Assembly (NCBI GenBank): GCA_002423545.1
Contig: DIWP01000046.1
Coordinates: 1-64,000, forward strand
DNA: 64,000 bases
Direction: 5' to 3'
Source of the DNA: Thermoleophilia bacterium UBA6103
GTDB lineage: Bacteria > Actinomycetota > Thermoleophilia > UBA2241
Part shown: positions 19,915-30,729 of the stretch, in pieces
How the letters are laid out: every line of letters begins with the position of its first letter
Position numbering within the stretch: position 1 is the first letter of the stretch
Position numbers and translations under genes: made by a program
The notes under the pieces: generated by a model
Database searches by the model: none
Seen by the model: the letters and a program-made list of their open reading frames with translations, nothing else
Told to the model about the DNA's origin: nothing

Positions 19915-20798
19915 ATGAGCACCGTCAACGAAGCGGGTTCTGCACCCGCCGTGCGCCAGAAACGGCAGAGCCTTTGGGTGGCGGTCCTTCACACCGGCGA
20001 GGGCATGATCGGCGTCACCCTGGGCATCGGCATGGTCCTGCTGATCATCCTGGGGCGCTTCTTCGGTCCAAGCACCGACTACAACGTAGGCCTTCCGGGG
20101 TCCGGCTCGTCGGCGGAGCACTGGTTCGGCACCGACACCCTGGGTCGCGACATCCTGAGCAGGTTCCTCCATGGCGGCGACACCGTGCTCCTCATTCCTC
20201 TGATCGCCGTGACGCTGGCTCTGATCATCGGCGGCACTCTCGGCCTGTTCGGGGCGTACTGGGGAGGCTGGCCGGACGTCGTGATCTCCAAGGTCTTCGA
20301 CGTGATCCTCACCCTGCCGCCGCTGCTGATCGTGCTGGTCATCATCGGTGGGCTCGGTGCGTCGAACACCGTCCTCATCATCACTGTCGCCCTGGTCTAC
20401 GCTCCGGGTCTGGGGCGGGTGGTGCGGGGCACCGCGCAATCGGTGATGGTGAACCCCTATGTGTTATCCGCGCAGGCGCGTGGCGAGAGCGACCTTGCGA
20501 TCATCTTCCGCGAGGTGCTGCCGAATGTGTCCGGCCCCGTCCTCGCCGAGTTCGGGCTGCGCCTGACGTACGCGATCCTCTTCGTGGCCACCCTGAGCTT
20601 CCTCGGCCTCGGCGTGCAACCGCCGGCGCCCGACTGGGGCCTGATGGTCGCCGAAAATCGCGGGCTGATCACCGTCGCGCCGTGGGGCACCATGCTTCCG
20701 GCGCTGGGCATCACGCTGCTGGCGGTGGCGTTCAACCTCACCGCCGACGCGATCTCGCGGGTGCTGGCCGGCGATGAGCTCAGCAGACTGGCGGTGAT

Positions 20799-20802
<4 letters not shown>
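19915..20802 (+). CDS. ABC transporter permease, DppC-type
   Basis: 295-residue permease with the DppC arrangement: a hydrophobic first helix (GVTLGIGMVLLIILGRFF), the periplasmic GTDTLGRDILSRFLHGG segment near residue 76 that marks the family, then five further helices with the EAA-type loop AQARGESDLAIIFREVLPN near residue 186. It would form the membrane channel with the DppB-type permease one base upstream, and overlaps the ATPase gene by four bases. Confidence 0.93.
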
Positions 20803-22724
<1,922 letters not shown>

Positions 22725-22734
22725 CGGCGGCGCT

Positions 22735-23907
22735 GTGACGACCGTCCTGCCCCGAACGCACGTGGCCAGCCGGACGATCGCAGTCCTCGGGGTCGACGAC
22801 AGCGGTCTGGCGTTCGCCGCGGCATTGAGCCAAGCCGGCCATGAGGTCGTGTTGTGGGAGCCGCCCCGGCCGCACAGGGATGCTGCAGTCGCGCATTGCG
22901 AAAGCCGAGTCGTGAAGGTGAGCGGATGTGGCGGCGAAGGTGTCGCTCAGCTCGCGGCTGTGACCAGCGATCTGTTTGCGGCGCTGTCGGTGGCGGATAC
23001 GCTCGTCGCGTCTGTGCCGCCCAGCTGCGAGGCGGCCTTCGCGTCCTTTGTGCTGCCGCTTGTGGAGCCGCGGCACACGCTCGTCCTGCCGGCCGGGCGA
23101 CTGGCGACTCTGCGCCACGCTACATGGCTGCGCGACCGAGGCAGATGCACGCCACCGACACTAGTGGAGAGCGACGTGGCCCCGTTCGTGGCGCGACGTG
23201 TCGCCGCCGATCATGTGCACGTCGACGCCATGCCCCTCACGCCCGGCTTTGGAGTCTTTCCAGCGGAGCGCACTGAGAGGGCCATGGCTGTGATACGAGA
23301 CCTCGTGCCAAGCGGGCGCACTCTGCCGCATGTGCTCGCCGCCGGACTGAGCGGCGTCATACCCTTCCTGCGGGCTGTGGCGCTGGTGCTGAACGGTGGT
23401 GGGGTCGAGCGCATCGGCGGTGCATTCCGACTGTTCTCGGACGGCTTCACGCCGGCGGTGGCGAGCGTGGCGGCTGCGCTCGACTCCGAGCGGGTCACGC
23501 TCGGGGCGGCACTAGATCTCGAGCTGCCGCCGGCGGCCGAGACGCTTGCGGGGTTGGGCCTGAGCCCACACGCTGAGCTATGGGCGGCCGTCAGGGGCAG
23601 CCGAGTGCTGGACCGGGAGACGGCAGCGATCACGGGCGAGCCGCACCTATCGCGCTGTGGTGGTGCCGACGAGGCGGTCTTCACCGTACGTCCGTGGGTG
23701 GGGCTCGCTGAGCAACTCGGCGTGGACACGCCCGTCATGAAGGCGCTCCTGACCTGTGCCGCCGCAATGGCGAGCGGTAGCACCGACGGAGACGGTGCTA
23801 CGGGCACGTTTCCCGGCTCGTCGCTGCAGGACCTCGGCATCATGGGCATGCCGGGGGAGGCACTGATGAGCTTCCTCCAGACCGGCTGCGAGCGGCCCGC
23901 GATCTGA
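22735..23907 (+). CDS. Opine/octopine dehydrogenase-like protein
   Basis: 390-residue two-domain protein. The N-terminal Rossmann-like domain (TIAVLGVDDSGLAFAAAL) has lost the glycines of GxGxxG. The C-terminal domain (about residues 190-330) resembles the NAD/NADP octopine/nopaline dehydrogenase fold (PF02317): LVLNGGGVERIGGAFRLFSDG and FTPAVASVAAALDSERV align well. The region that normally holds the catalytic His (NPxxHP type) reads SGVIPFLRA, so that His appears replaced. Placed ten bases after the transporter, so it may act on, or sense, the imported compound. It may be an altered or non-catalytic relative. GTG start. Confidence 0.6.
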   Translation: MTTVLPRTHVASRTIAVLGVDDSGLAFAAALSQAGHEVVLWEPPRPHRDAAVAHCESRVVKVSGCGGEGVAQLAAVTSDLFAALSVADTLVASVPPSCEAAFASFVLPLVEPRHTLVLPAGRLATLRHATWLRDRGRCTPPTLVESDVAPFVARRVAADHVHVDAMPLTPGFGVFPAERTERAMAVIRDLVPSGRTLPHVLAAGLSGVIPFLRAVALVLNGGGVERIGGAFRLFSDGFTPAVASVAAALDSERVTLGAALDLELPPAAETLAGLGLSPHAELWAAVRGSRVLDRETAAITGEPHLSRCGGADEAVFTVRPWVGLAEQLGVDTPVMKALLTCAAAMASGSTDGDGATGTFPGSSLQDLGIMGMPGEALMSFLQTGCERPAI

Positions 23908-23929
23908 GGTCGCGGCAGGGAGGGGATGC

Positions 23930-24049
23930 GTGGAGCACACGATCGTCGATGCGCACAACTACCTGCTGGTCGAGCTGGAGCACCTTCGTCACGAGGCCCA
24001 CCCGAGACGCAGGTCCGGTCCGCGTCGCTGGCACCTTATCGGTGGCTGA
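23930..24049 (+). pseudogene. N-terminal remnant of an M19 membrane dipeptidase
   Basis: A 39-codon GTG-started frame with a good upstream GGGAGGGG. Its first 24 residues (IVDAHNYLLVELEHLRHEAH) match the N-terminus of peptidase M19, where the metal-binding HxD motif normally reads DAHND; here the Asp is Tyr. After HPRRR the frame becomes unlike the family and stops. About 90 percent of the gene is missing. It fits an opine/peptide catabolic operon that has lost its dipeptidase. Assignment rests on a short match. Confidence 0.5.
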
Positions 24050-24086
24050 TGAGCCTGTCCGGGGCGAACGGAGGAGCGGTCTGTCG

Positions 24087-25757
24087 ATGAAGATGAACGG
24101 GGCGCAGTTCCTGGCGCTGATGCTGGACGGGTACGGGGTGACGCATGTCTTCTACGTGCCGGCGATCATCTCATGGACGCTCGTCGAGCTGGAGCGGACG
24201 ACCGGCATCAAGCGGATCGTGACGCACGACGAGCGGGCGGCCGGTTACATGGCGGACGGCTACGCCCGCGCCACCGGCCGCCCCGGCGTCTGCGGTTGCC
24301 AGATGATCGGCACCTCGAACCTCGCAGCCGGGCTGCGCGACGCCTACATGGCGCGCTCTCCGGTCATCGCCCTGAGCGGCGGCAGCTACGTCACGTCGCG
24401 CCACCGCCATCAGTACCAGGAGATCGACGACCTGCCGGTCTTCGCGCCGGTCACCAAGTTCAACGCTCAAGTGGATGACGTGAGCCGGTTTCCTGATCTG
24501 CTGCGACAGGCCTTCCGGGCCGCGACCAGCAGTAATCCCGGCCCGGTCCATCTGGCGCTGCAGGGCCACTACGGCGAAGAGACCGAGCTGCAGGAGGCGG
24601 ACCTCGAGGTGCTCGTCGAGGAGCGCTTCCGCTCCGTCCCGCCGTTCCGGCCGGAGCCGGCCCCGGACGACGTCCTGGCCGCGGTCCGTCTCCTGAGCGC
24701 CGCCGAGCGGCCGATCCTGATCGCGGGGGGCGGCGTGCGCCAGTCCGGCGCCGGCCCCGAACTGCTGGCTCTGGCCGAGCTGCTCGACGTGCCGGTGGCG
24801 ACCGCGCTGAACGCCAAGGACGTCTTCCCCGGCGACCACCCGCTGGCGGTCGGCGTGCCCGGCCTCTACCAGCGCGAAAGCGCCAATCGGGCGGTCCTCG
24901 AGGCCGACCTGGTCTGCTACGTCGGCAGCCAGACCGGCAGCCAGGTGAGCCGGAACTGGACGATCCCCGTGCTCGGGACGACGGTCGTCCAGATCGACAT
25001 CGACGCCGAGGAGCTCGGCCGCCACTACCCGAACGCCGTCTCCATCCTCGGTGATGCCAAAGTGACGCTGGCGCGCATCGCGGAGGAAGCCGGCGGGCGC
25101 AGCGAGCGGCCGGCCTGGACGGCACGAGTGCGGCAGCTCGTGGCCGAGTGGCGGGCGTCGGTCGAGACCCAGATGACGAGCGACGCCGTGCCGATGCGCC
25201 CGGAGCGCCTGCTCGGCGAGCTGGGCCGTGTGCTGCCGGACGACAGCATCGTGGTCGCCGACACCGGCCATGCCGGCTTCTGGACGGCGACCTATCTCGA
25301 TCTGACGCGGCCCGGCCAGGGATTCCTGCGGGCCGCCGGCTCGCTCGGCTGGGGTTTCCCGGCGGCGCTCGGCGCCAAGATGGCGGTCGGCGACGAACGC
25401 CCGGTCGTCCTGTTCACGGGCGACGGCGGGCTCTGGTATCACCTCTCGGAGATCGAGACCGCCCTGCGCTGGGGTGTGAAGCTCGTGGTGGTCGTCAACG
25501 ACAACCACTCGATGAACGAACAGATCCCCTTCTATGAACCGATGTACGGCGGCACTCTCCACGGTCAGCATGAAGACCTGTGGGTGTTCCGCGAGGTGGA
25601 CTTCGCCGCCGTGGCCACCTCGCTCGGCGCGCTCGGCGAGCGCGTGCACAAGCCGAAGGACCTGGCGCCTGCTCTCGAGCGCGCTCTGGAAGCGGACCGC
25701 CTGACGGTGCTGGACGTGATCACCGACATCGACGCGGAGTGTCCCTGGGGCGCCTGA
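24087..25757 (+). CDS. Thiamine diphosphate-dependent enzyme, acetolactate synthase-like
   Basis: 556-residue three-domain ThDP enzyme. Domain 1 contains THDERAAGYMADGYARATG with the cofactor-activating Glu near residue 48; the central domain (about 190-330) resembles the FAD/ADP-binding type; domain 3 has GDGGLWYHLSEIETALRWG and the metal-ligand Asn in VVNDNHSMNEQ near residues 450-478. It could be a 2-oxoacid decarboxylase, a carboligase or a C-S/C-C lyase; I cannot name the substrate. It differs from biosynthetic IlvB in context, since no ilvN or ilvC is next to it, although an ACT protein of IlvN type lies 15 kb downstream (41156). Confidence 0.8.
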   Translation: MKMNGAQFLALMLDGYGVTHVFYVPAIISWTLVELERTTGIKRIVTHDERAAGYMADGYARATGRPGVCGCQMIGTSNLAAGLRDAYMARSPVIALSGGSYVTSRHRHQYQEIDDLPVFAPVTKFNAQVDDVSRFPDLLRQAFRAATSSNPGPVHLALQGHYGEETELQEADLEVLVEERFRSVPPFRPEPAPDDVLAAVRLLSAAERPILIAGGGVRQSGAGPELLALAELLDVPVATALNAKDVFPGDHPLAVGVPGLYQRESANRAVLEADLVCYVGSQTGSQVSRNWTIPVLGTTVVQIDIDAEELGRHYPNAVSILGDAKVTLARIAEEAGGRSERPAWTARVRQLVAEWRASVETQMTSDAVPMRPERLLGELGRVLPDDSIVVADTGHAGFWTATYLDLTRPGQGFLRAAGSLGWGFPAALGAKMAVGDERPVVLFTGDGGLWYHLSEIETALRWGVKLVVVVNDNHSMNEQIPFYEPMYGGTLHGQHEDLWVFREVDFAAVATSLGALGERVHKPKDLAPALERALEADRLTVLDVITDIDAECPWGA

Positions 25758-25792
25758 GTCCCGGGCGCCGAGGAAAGCGAGGAGCTGAAGCC

Positions 25793-26824
25793 GTGAGCAG
25801 CGTCACCTACACGCCACCGGCCGGCGCCGACGTCATCCGAACGATCGACGTGCACGCCGCCGGCGAACCCCTGCGGGTGATCGTCGACGGGCTGCCGCCG
25901 ATCCCCGGCGCCACGATGCTCGAAAAACGCCGCTACGCACGCAAGAACCTGGACATCCTGCGCCGGCGGCTGATGTGGGAGCCCCGCGGTCACGCCGACA
26001 TGTACGGCGCGATCCCCACCGAGCCGGTCCGGCCGGACAGCGACTGCGGCGTGCTGTTCCTCCACAACGAGGGGTTCAGCACCATGTGCGGTCACGGCAT
26101 CATCGGCCTCACCAAGGTCCTCATCGAGACCGGCATGGTCCCGGCCGGCAGGGGCGAGACCACCATCCGCATCGACACGCCGGCCGGGCTGGTCGTGGCG
26201 CGCGCGGCGCACGACGCCGGCGCAGTGCGGGAGGTCACCTTCGAGAACGTGCCGTCGTTCGTTTGTGAACGCGGCATCGATGTGGCTCTGGAAGGCATCG
26301 GTGCCACCGTCTGCGACGTCGCCTTTGGCGGCGCCTACTACGCCTACTGCGACGCGAGCGACCTCGGGCTGTCGCTCGAGCCGTCGCAGCACGACCGCCT
26401 GATCGAGGTCGGCAGGCTGGTGAAGGCGGCCGTCTTGGCGCAGACGACCATCGACGACCCCGTGGCGTCCGACCTCGGCTTCCTCTACGGGGTGATCTTC
26501 ACCGGACCGCCCGCGGATACGGCTCATCACAGCCGCCACGTCTGCATCTTCGCCGAGGGCGAGGTCGACCGCTCGCCCACCGGGACCGGGGTGAGCGGCC
26601 GCGCGGCCCTGCTGCACGACGCCGGGCAGCTGGCGGACGGGGAGAGGATCCTCATCGAGAGCATCCTCGGCACCTGTTTCGGCGTGGCTGTGATCGGCCG
26701 GTCCGACGTTGCTGGCCGTCCGGCGGTGATCCCCGAGGTGTCGGGGGAAGCCTATGTGACCGGTACCGGCTGCTTCTTCCTGGACCCCGGCGACCCGCTC
26801 GGCGATGGCTTCATCTTCAGGTAG
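25793..26824 (+). CDS. Proline racemase-family protein, probable trans-3-hydroxy-L-proline dehydratase
   Basis: 343-residue two-lobed protein of the proline racemase family. The first catalytic Cys is present (MCGHG, Cys99). At the second position, where racemases and 4-hydroxyproline epimerases have Cys (DRSPCGTG), this protein has Thr (DRSPTGTG, Thr263). A Cys/Thr pair is the known mark of trans-3-hydroxy-L-proline dehydratase (EC 4.2.1.77), which gives 1-pyrroline-2-carboxylate. GTG start with GAGGAG upstream. The next step, reduction to proline, is usually done by an ornithine-cyclodeaminase-family enzyme; a broken copy lies at 42980-43526. Substrate not proven. Confidence 0.8.
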   Translation: MSSVTYTPPAGADVIRTIDVHAAGEPLRVIVDGLPPIPGATMLEKRRYARKNLDILRRRLMWEPRGHADMYGAIPTEPVRPDSDCGVLFLHNEGFSTMCGHGIIGLTKVLIETGMVPAGRGETTIRIDTPAGLVVARAAHDAGAVREVTFENVPSFVCERGIDVALEGIGATVCDVAFGGAYYAYCDASDLGLSLEPSQHDRLIEVGRLVKAAVLAQTTIDDPVASDLGFLYGVIFTGPPADTAHHSRHVCIFAEGEVDRSPTGTGVSGRAALLHDAGQLADGERILIESILGTCFGVAVIGRSDVAGRPAVIPEVSGEAYVTGTGCFFLDPGDPLGDGFIFR

Positions 26825-26898
26825 CGGAGGTAGGTCGATCAGAGCACGCACGGTCGCAGAGCAGCGTGCGAAAAGGGCTGGAGGGCGAATCGATGGTG

Positions 26899-26926
26899 TT
26901 GACCCGAGTGCTTGATGGTGTAGTAT
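26899..26926 (+). promoter_or_regulatory. Promoter of the BKACE/aminotransferase/MttB operon
   Basis: TTGACC -35 (26899-26904), 16-base spacer and TAGTAT -10 (26921-26926), the same -10 hexamer as at 15878. Confidence 0.6.
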
Positions 26927-26930
26927 CCGG

Positions 26931-26942
26931 ATTGTATACAAT
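26931..26942. promoter_or_regulatory. FCD-GntR-type operator, copy 2
   Basis: ATTGTATACAAT, identical to 15888-15899 and at the same distance from the -10 box (CCG plus one base). It lies over the expected start of transcription, about 45 bases before the BKACE start codon. Confidence 0.65.
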
Positions 26943-26986
26943 GCTCTCCGCCTCCCGGCGGGGGGTCTGTCAGGGGGCTGACCCGC

Positions 26987-27943
26987 ATGCATGAGCACGT
27001 CTGGGAGTTCCGCGATCCCTACGAGTGGATGGCGCGCTACGCGAAGTTCCCGCCGATGATCGTCACCTGCGCCGTGGACGGGGGCATCCAAGGCAAGGAA
27101 AGCCATCCGGCCTTGCCCGAGCTGCCGGACGAGATCGCGCAGTCGACCAAGGAGGCCTATGAGGCAGGGGCGTCGGTCGTCCACATCCACGGCCGCGACC
27201 CCGCTGATTTCACCAACTGCACCGATGACCCCGAGGTCTACCGCGAGATCCTCGGCAAGGTACGCGAGAAGAGCCCAGAGATCATCATCAACATCACCAC
27301 CGGCGGCGGTCCCACGACCACCGACGAGGGCCGGGTCGCAATCCTCGACGCCGGCCCCGAGATGGCCACCCTCAATCTCGGGCCGGACATGGAGCGCTTC
27401 GAGCTGGCCGAGCGCAAGCCGCCGCTGCCACATCCGCGCGAGGCGATGGTCGTGGACATGTGCATGCCGTTCACCTACGGGTTCATCGACCGGCTCGCCG
27501 GCGTGATGTTCGAGAAGGGCATCAAGCCGGAGCTTGAGATATACCAGCCCGGACAGTACTGGGTGAGCCGCGGGCTGGCAGAACGCGGCCTGATCAAGCC
27601 GCCCTATGCACACCAGCTGGTGATGGGTGTGCAGACCGCCTCCTACCCGACCCCGTGGAACGTCCTCAACATGCTGCAGGAGTTGCCCGCCGGCTCTGTG
27701 TTCACGGTGGCCGGTGTCGGGAAGTACCAGTGGCCGCTGGTGACCATGGGCATCATCCTCGGCGGCAACGTGCGGGTAGGGCTCGAAGACAACCTGTACG
27801 AACGTCGCGGCCGCAAGTTGAAGGGCAACGGCGAGGCAGTCGAGAAGGTCGTCCGCCTTGCCATGGAGTTCGGGCGCGAGATCGCCACGCCGGCACAGGC
27901 GCGCGAGATGCTCGGCCTATCGGCAACGCCAAGCTGCTACTGA
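26987..27943 (+). CDS. Beta-keto acid cleavage enzyme (BKACE, DUF849; Kce-like)
   Basis: 318-residue TIM-barrel protein. The zinc-binding HxH is in VVHIHGRD (His66, His68), with a further metal ligand expected in PELEIYQPGQ and the closing GLEDNLYERRG segment. BKACE enzymes join a beta-keto acid with acetyl-CoA and split it to acetoacetate and a new CoA thioester; the best-known member acts on 3-keto-5-aminohexanoate in lysine fermentation. The CoA-transferase pair at 41458-42837 could activate the acetoacetate formed. First gene after operator copy 2, followed by aminotransferase, methyltransferase and peptidase genes. The natural substrate here is unknown. Confidence 0.88.
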   Translation: MHEHVWEFRDPYEWMARYAKFPPMIVTCAVDGGIQGKESHPALPELPDEIAQSTKEAYEAGASVVHIHGRDPADFTNCTDDPEVYREILGKVREKSPEIIINITTGGGPTTTDEGRVAILDAGPEMATLNLGPDMERFELAERKPPLPHPREAMVVDMCMPFTYGFIDRLAGVMFEKGIKPELEIYQPGQYWVSRGLAERGLIKPPYAHQLVMGVQTASYPTPWNVLNMLQELPAGSVFTVAGVGKYQWPLVTMGIILGGNVRVGLEDNLYERRGRKLKGNGEAVEKVVRLAMEFGREIATPAQAREMLGLSATPSCY

Positions 27944-27957
27944 GCGGGGAGCGGATC

Positions 27958-29220
27958 ATGAAGACGGACAAGTCACTGGAGCTGTTCGAGCGTCTCCTGA
28001 AGGTCATGCCCGGCGCCAACACGCGCTCGGTCACCCACTACGAGCCGTTCCCGATCGGCATCGACCACGGCCGGGACTGCCGGGTCTGGGACGTCGATGG
28101 CAACGAGTACATCGACTTCGTCAACAATTACACGCCGCTCGTGCATGGTCATGCTCACCCGCGTATCGTCGACGCGATCGCCAACACCGCCGCCAGGGGC
28201 ACGGCGTTCCCTGCGACCACCGAGTTGCAGGCCGAACTGGCGGAACGCATCGTCACGCGCACGCCCTGCATCGAACAGCTGCGCTTCACCAACTCCGGCA
28301 GCGAGGCCGTCCTCATGGCCGTCCGCGGCGCGCGGGCGTATACCGGGCGCGACGAGCTGGTCATGCCCGCCGGGGGCTACCACGGGACGTGGGAGCAGGT
28401 GGCGCTCGAGGCGATCGAGATGCCGACCGAAGACGAGGACGAGGGCGACGACGGGCGCTCCGGGATCCCGCGGGGCATCCCCGACGCCCTCGTCGACCTC
28501 ATGCACTTCGTCCGCTACAACGACATCGACCATCTTGAGGAGCTGATGGCCGAGCACGGCGACAGGGTGGCTTGCATCATCATGGAGCCCATTCTCGGTC
28601 ACTCACTGCAGGAGGGAGACCCAGCGTTCGTACGCGCGGCGTTGCGTCTGGCGCACGAGCACGGTGCGGTGCTCGTCATCGACGAGGTCGTCACCGGGCG
28701 CCTTTGTGTCGGCGGTTGGACCGCTCAACACGACGTCAAGCCCGACCTCACCACTCTGGGCAAGACGATCGGCGGCGGGCTGCCGGTCGGCGCCTTCGGC
28801 GGCAGTGCCGAGGTCATGTCCGTGTTCGATCCGCGGCGGTCGGACTGCGTGCCGAGCCATGGCACGTTTAACGGCAACTCGCTGGTCATGGCGGCCGGTT
28901 GCGCCAGCCTCGACCTGCTCGATCAGCCGGCGATCGACCGCATCAACGAGATGGGCGACGCTTTCGCCGCTCGCATGCAGACGGCGGTCGACGTGGCGGG
29001 CGTCGACGTGCGTGTGGTCAATGTGGGCTCGCTGCTCCACGCGCACTCCTCGGACTGCTGGGCGTTACACGCAGCCTGCCTCGAGGAGGGGCTCTTCATC
29101 GCTCCGCGCGGCAGCATGAACATCTCGACCGTCATGGACGAGGCCGTCCTCGACGAGGCGGCCGGACGCTGGGAGCGGGCGCTCCAGCGTGTCAAGGTTG
29201 CGCAGGCCACGGCGGTCTGA
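27958..29220 (+). CDS. Class III PLP-dependent aminotransferase (HemL-like fold)
   Basis: 420-residue fold-type I enzyme resembling glutamate-1-semialdehyde aminomutase. WDVDGNEYIDFVNNYTP near residue 45, FTNSGSEAVLMAVRGAR near 109, LVIDEVVTGRL and the PLP lysine in TLGKTIGGGLPVGAFGG near residue 264. It lacks a neighbouring haem gene and sits in a catabolic operon, so a role as omega-amino or beta-amino acid aminotransferase feeding the beta-keto acid cleavage enzyme next to it is more likely than haem synthesis. AGCGGGGAGCG lies upstream of the ATG. Confidence 0.85.
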   Translation: MKTDKSLELFERLLKVMPGANTRSVTHYEPFPIGIDHGRDCRVWDVDGNEYIDFVNNYTPLVHGHAHPRIVDAIANTAARGTAFPATTELQAELAERIVTRTPCIEQLRFTNSGSEAVLMAVRGARAYTGRDELVMPAGGYHGTWEQVALEAIEMPTEDEDEGDDGRSGIPRGIPDALVDLMHFVRYNDIDHLEELMAEHGDRVACIIMEPILGHSLQEGDPAFVRAALRLAHEHGAVLVIDEVVTGRLCVGGWTAQHDVKPDLTTLGKTIGGGLPVGAFGGSAEVMSVFDPRRSDCVPSHGTFNGNSLVMAAGCASLDLLDQPAIDRINEMGDAFAARMQTAVDVAGVDVRVVNVGSLLHAHSSDCWALHAACLEEGLFIAPRGSMNISTVMDEAVLDEAAGRWERALQRVKVAQATAV

Positions 29221-29225
29221 CGGGC

Positions 29226-30671
29226 ATGGCCACCAAGACTGTCAGCCTGCTGAGCCGCGAGTCGCTCGACCGCATCCACGCCGACTCGCTGCGTTTGCTC
29301 GCCGAAGTGGGCGTCCGCGTCGAGAACGCCGGCTGCCGCGAGGTCCTGGTGAAGGCCGGGGCGAAGGCCGTCGGGCAGACGGACGTCGTGCGGCTGCCGG
29401 CCGCCATGGTCGAGGAGGCGCTGGCGCAGGTCACGAAGACGTATGAGTTGGTGCATCCGGGCGGCGAACGGCTCACCACGCCGGACGGCAGGCAGCATGC
29501 CGGCGTCCGCGTCAAGATGCCGAAGGTGCTGGACTACGGGGAGACGGAGCTTCGACCGCCCCGCCGACAGGACGTCATCGACCTCTGCCGCATCATGAAC
29601 GCGCTGCCCGGCGCCGAGTTCTCGGTCGCCATCCAGTACCCGAGCAGCGACGTGCCGCCGGAGATCGACGTCGCCGACAGCCTCGGCCTCGTGCTGGCCA
29701 TCACCGGCTGCATGAGTCTGTGCGCGCCGGGCAACGTCGACGACGCGCGCACGTCGCTCGACCTGGCCATGGTGGCAGCCGGCACCGACGACCTGGATCG
29801 CGACCCCGGAACCTGGGTCGAGATCAACACCACCACGCCGCTCACTCTCGGCGACCGCGAGGGGTCGATCATCCTGCACGTCGTCGGGCGCCACTGCCCG
29901 GTCGACCTGGGACCCATGCCGGTCTGTGGCGTCGCCACCCCGGCGACTCTCGCCGGCAACCTGTTGCTCGGCAACGCCGAGACCCTCTTCCTGGCCACGC
30001 TCGCGAACGCCATCTGGCCCGGCGTCAAGGTGCTGCATGCGTCCACCGGGTCCCTGATGAACATGCGCACCGCCTACCTCTCGATGGGCTCGGCGGAGAC
30101 GTGTCTTATCAGCAGCGGGGAGATGGCCCTGGCGAAGTACTACGGCATGCCGAGCACGCGCATGGGCGGCTACAGCGACTCGCAGTGGCCGGATGTCCAG
30201 GCCGGCATCGAGAAGGCGATGGCGATCCTCACGCTGGCGCAGAGCGAGGCCGACTTCGTGACCATGGGCGGCCCACTCGACAACGCCGCCCATCACAGCT
30301 ACGAACAGGTCGTCATCGACCACGACATCTGGGAGATGGCGCAGCGGCTGACCAGGGAGATCGTCGTCGATGACGACACGCTGGCCTACGACGTCATCGC
30401 CAGGCTGGGTCCTGGAGGCTCGTTCCTCGGCGAGCGCCACACGCGCAAGGCCGTGCAGGCCGGCGAGCACTACTACGGCGGCTCGTTCAACCACATAGGA
30501 CGCACCGGCGAGGAGTACACGATGCTGGCGCGGGCGCACCAGCGGGTGGAGCAGATCCTGGCGCGCCCGTTCGAGTACCGCGCGCCGGCGGACACGGTGC
30601 GGCGCATCAAGGACTACGTGCGTGACCACGCGCGGGACAAGGGCGTCGAACCGCCGGAGTGGACGGAATGA
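29226..30671 (+). CDS. MttB-family trimethylamine/betaine methyltransferase homologue, non-pyrrolysine
   Basis: 481-residue TIM-barrel protein of the MttB superfamily (PF06253). LLSRESLDRIHADSLRLLAEVGV and VRLPAAMVEEALAQVTK are the usual start; the C-terminal half has SYEQVVIDHDIWEMAQRL. No in-frame stop interrupts it, so it does not use pyrrolysine and belongs with MtgB, MtpB and related enzymes that demethylate glycine betaine, proline betaine or carnitine to a corrinoid protein. No corrinoid protein, MtvA/MtqA or RamA activator is encoded in this window, so either the partner is elsewhere or it acts differently. Proline betaine is a natural candidate given three proline dehydrogenases nearby (inference). 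Confidence 0.85.
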   Translation: MATKTVSLLSRESLDRIHADSLRLLAEVGVRVENAGCREVLVKAGAKAVGQTDVVRLPAAMVEEALAQVTKTYELVHPGGERLTTPDGRQHAGVRVKMPKVLDYGETELRPPRRQDVIDLCRIMNALPGAEFSVAIQYPSSDVPPEIDVADSLGLVLAITGCMSLCAPGNVDDARTSLDLAMVAAGTDDLDRDPGTWVEINTTTPLTLGDREGSIILHVVGRHCPVDLGPMPVCGVATPATLAGNLLLGNAETLFLATLANAIWPGVKVLHASTGSLMNMRTAYLSMGSAETCLISSGEMALAKYYGMPSTRMGGYSDSQWPDVQAGIEKAMAILTLAQSEADFVTMGGPLDNAAHHSYEQVVIDHDIWEMAQRLTREIVVDDDTLAYDVIARLGPGGSFLGERHTRKAVQAGEHYYGGSFNHIGRTGEEYTMLARAHQRVEQILARPFEYRAPADTVRRIKDYVRDHARDKGVEPPEWTE

Positions 30672-30729
30672 CACGGCCGGAGGTGGGCGAGTCTCCCGCC
30701 GGCGTTGAGCCTGTGCGGGGAGGCGCGAG

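Noticed and set aside
27958..29220. Haem biosynthesis glutamate-1-semialdehyde aminomutase (HemL)
   Set aside because: Only the fold is shared; the N-terminal HemL signature is absent and the setting is a catabolic operon.
29226..30671. Possible pyrrolysine (amber) codon in the MttB homologue
   Set aside because: The frame runs without any internal TAG over its full length, so this is the non-pyrrolysine type.
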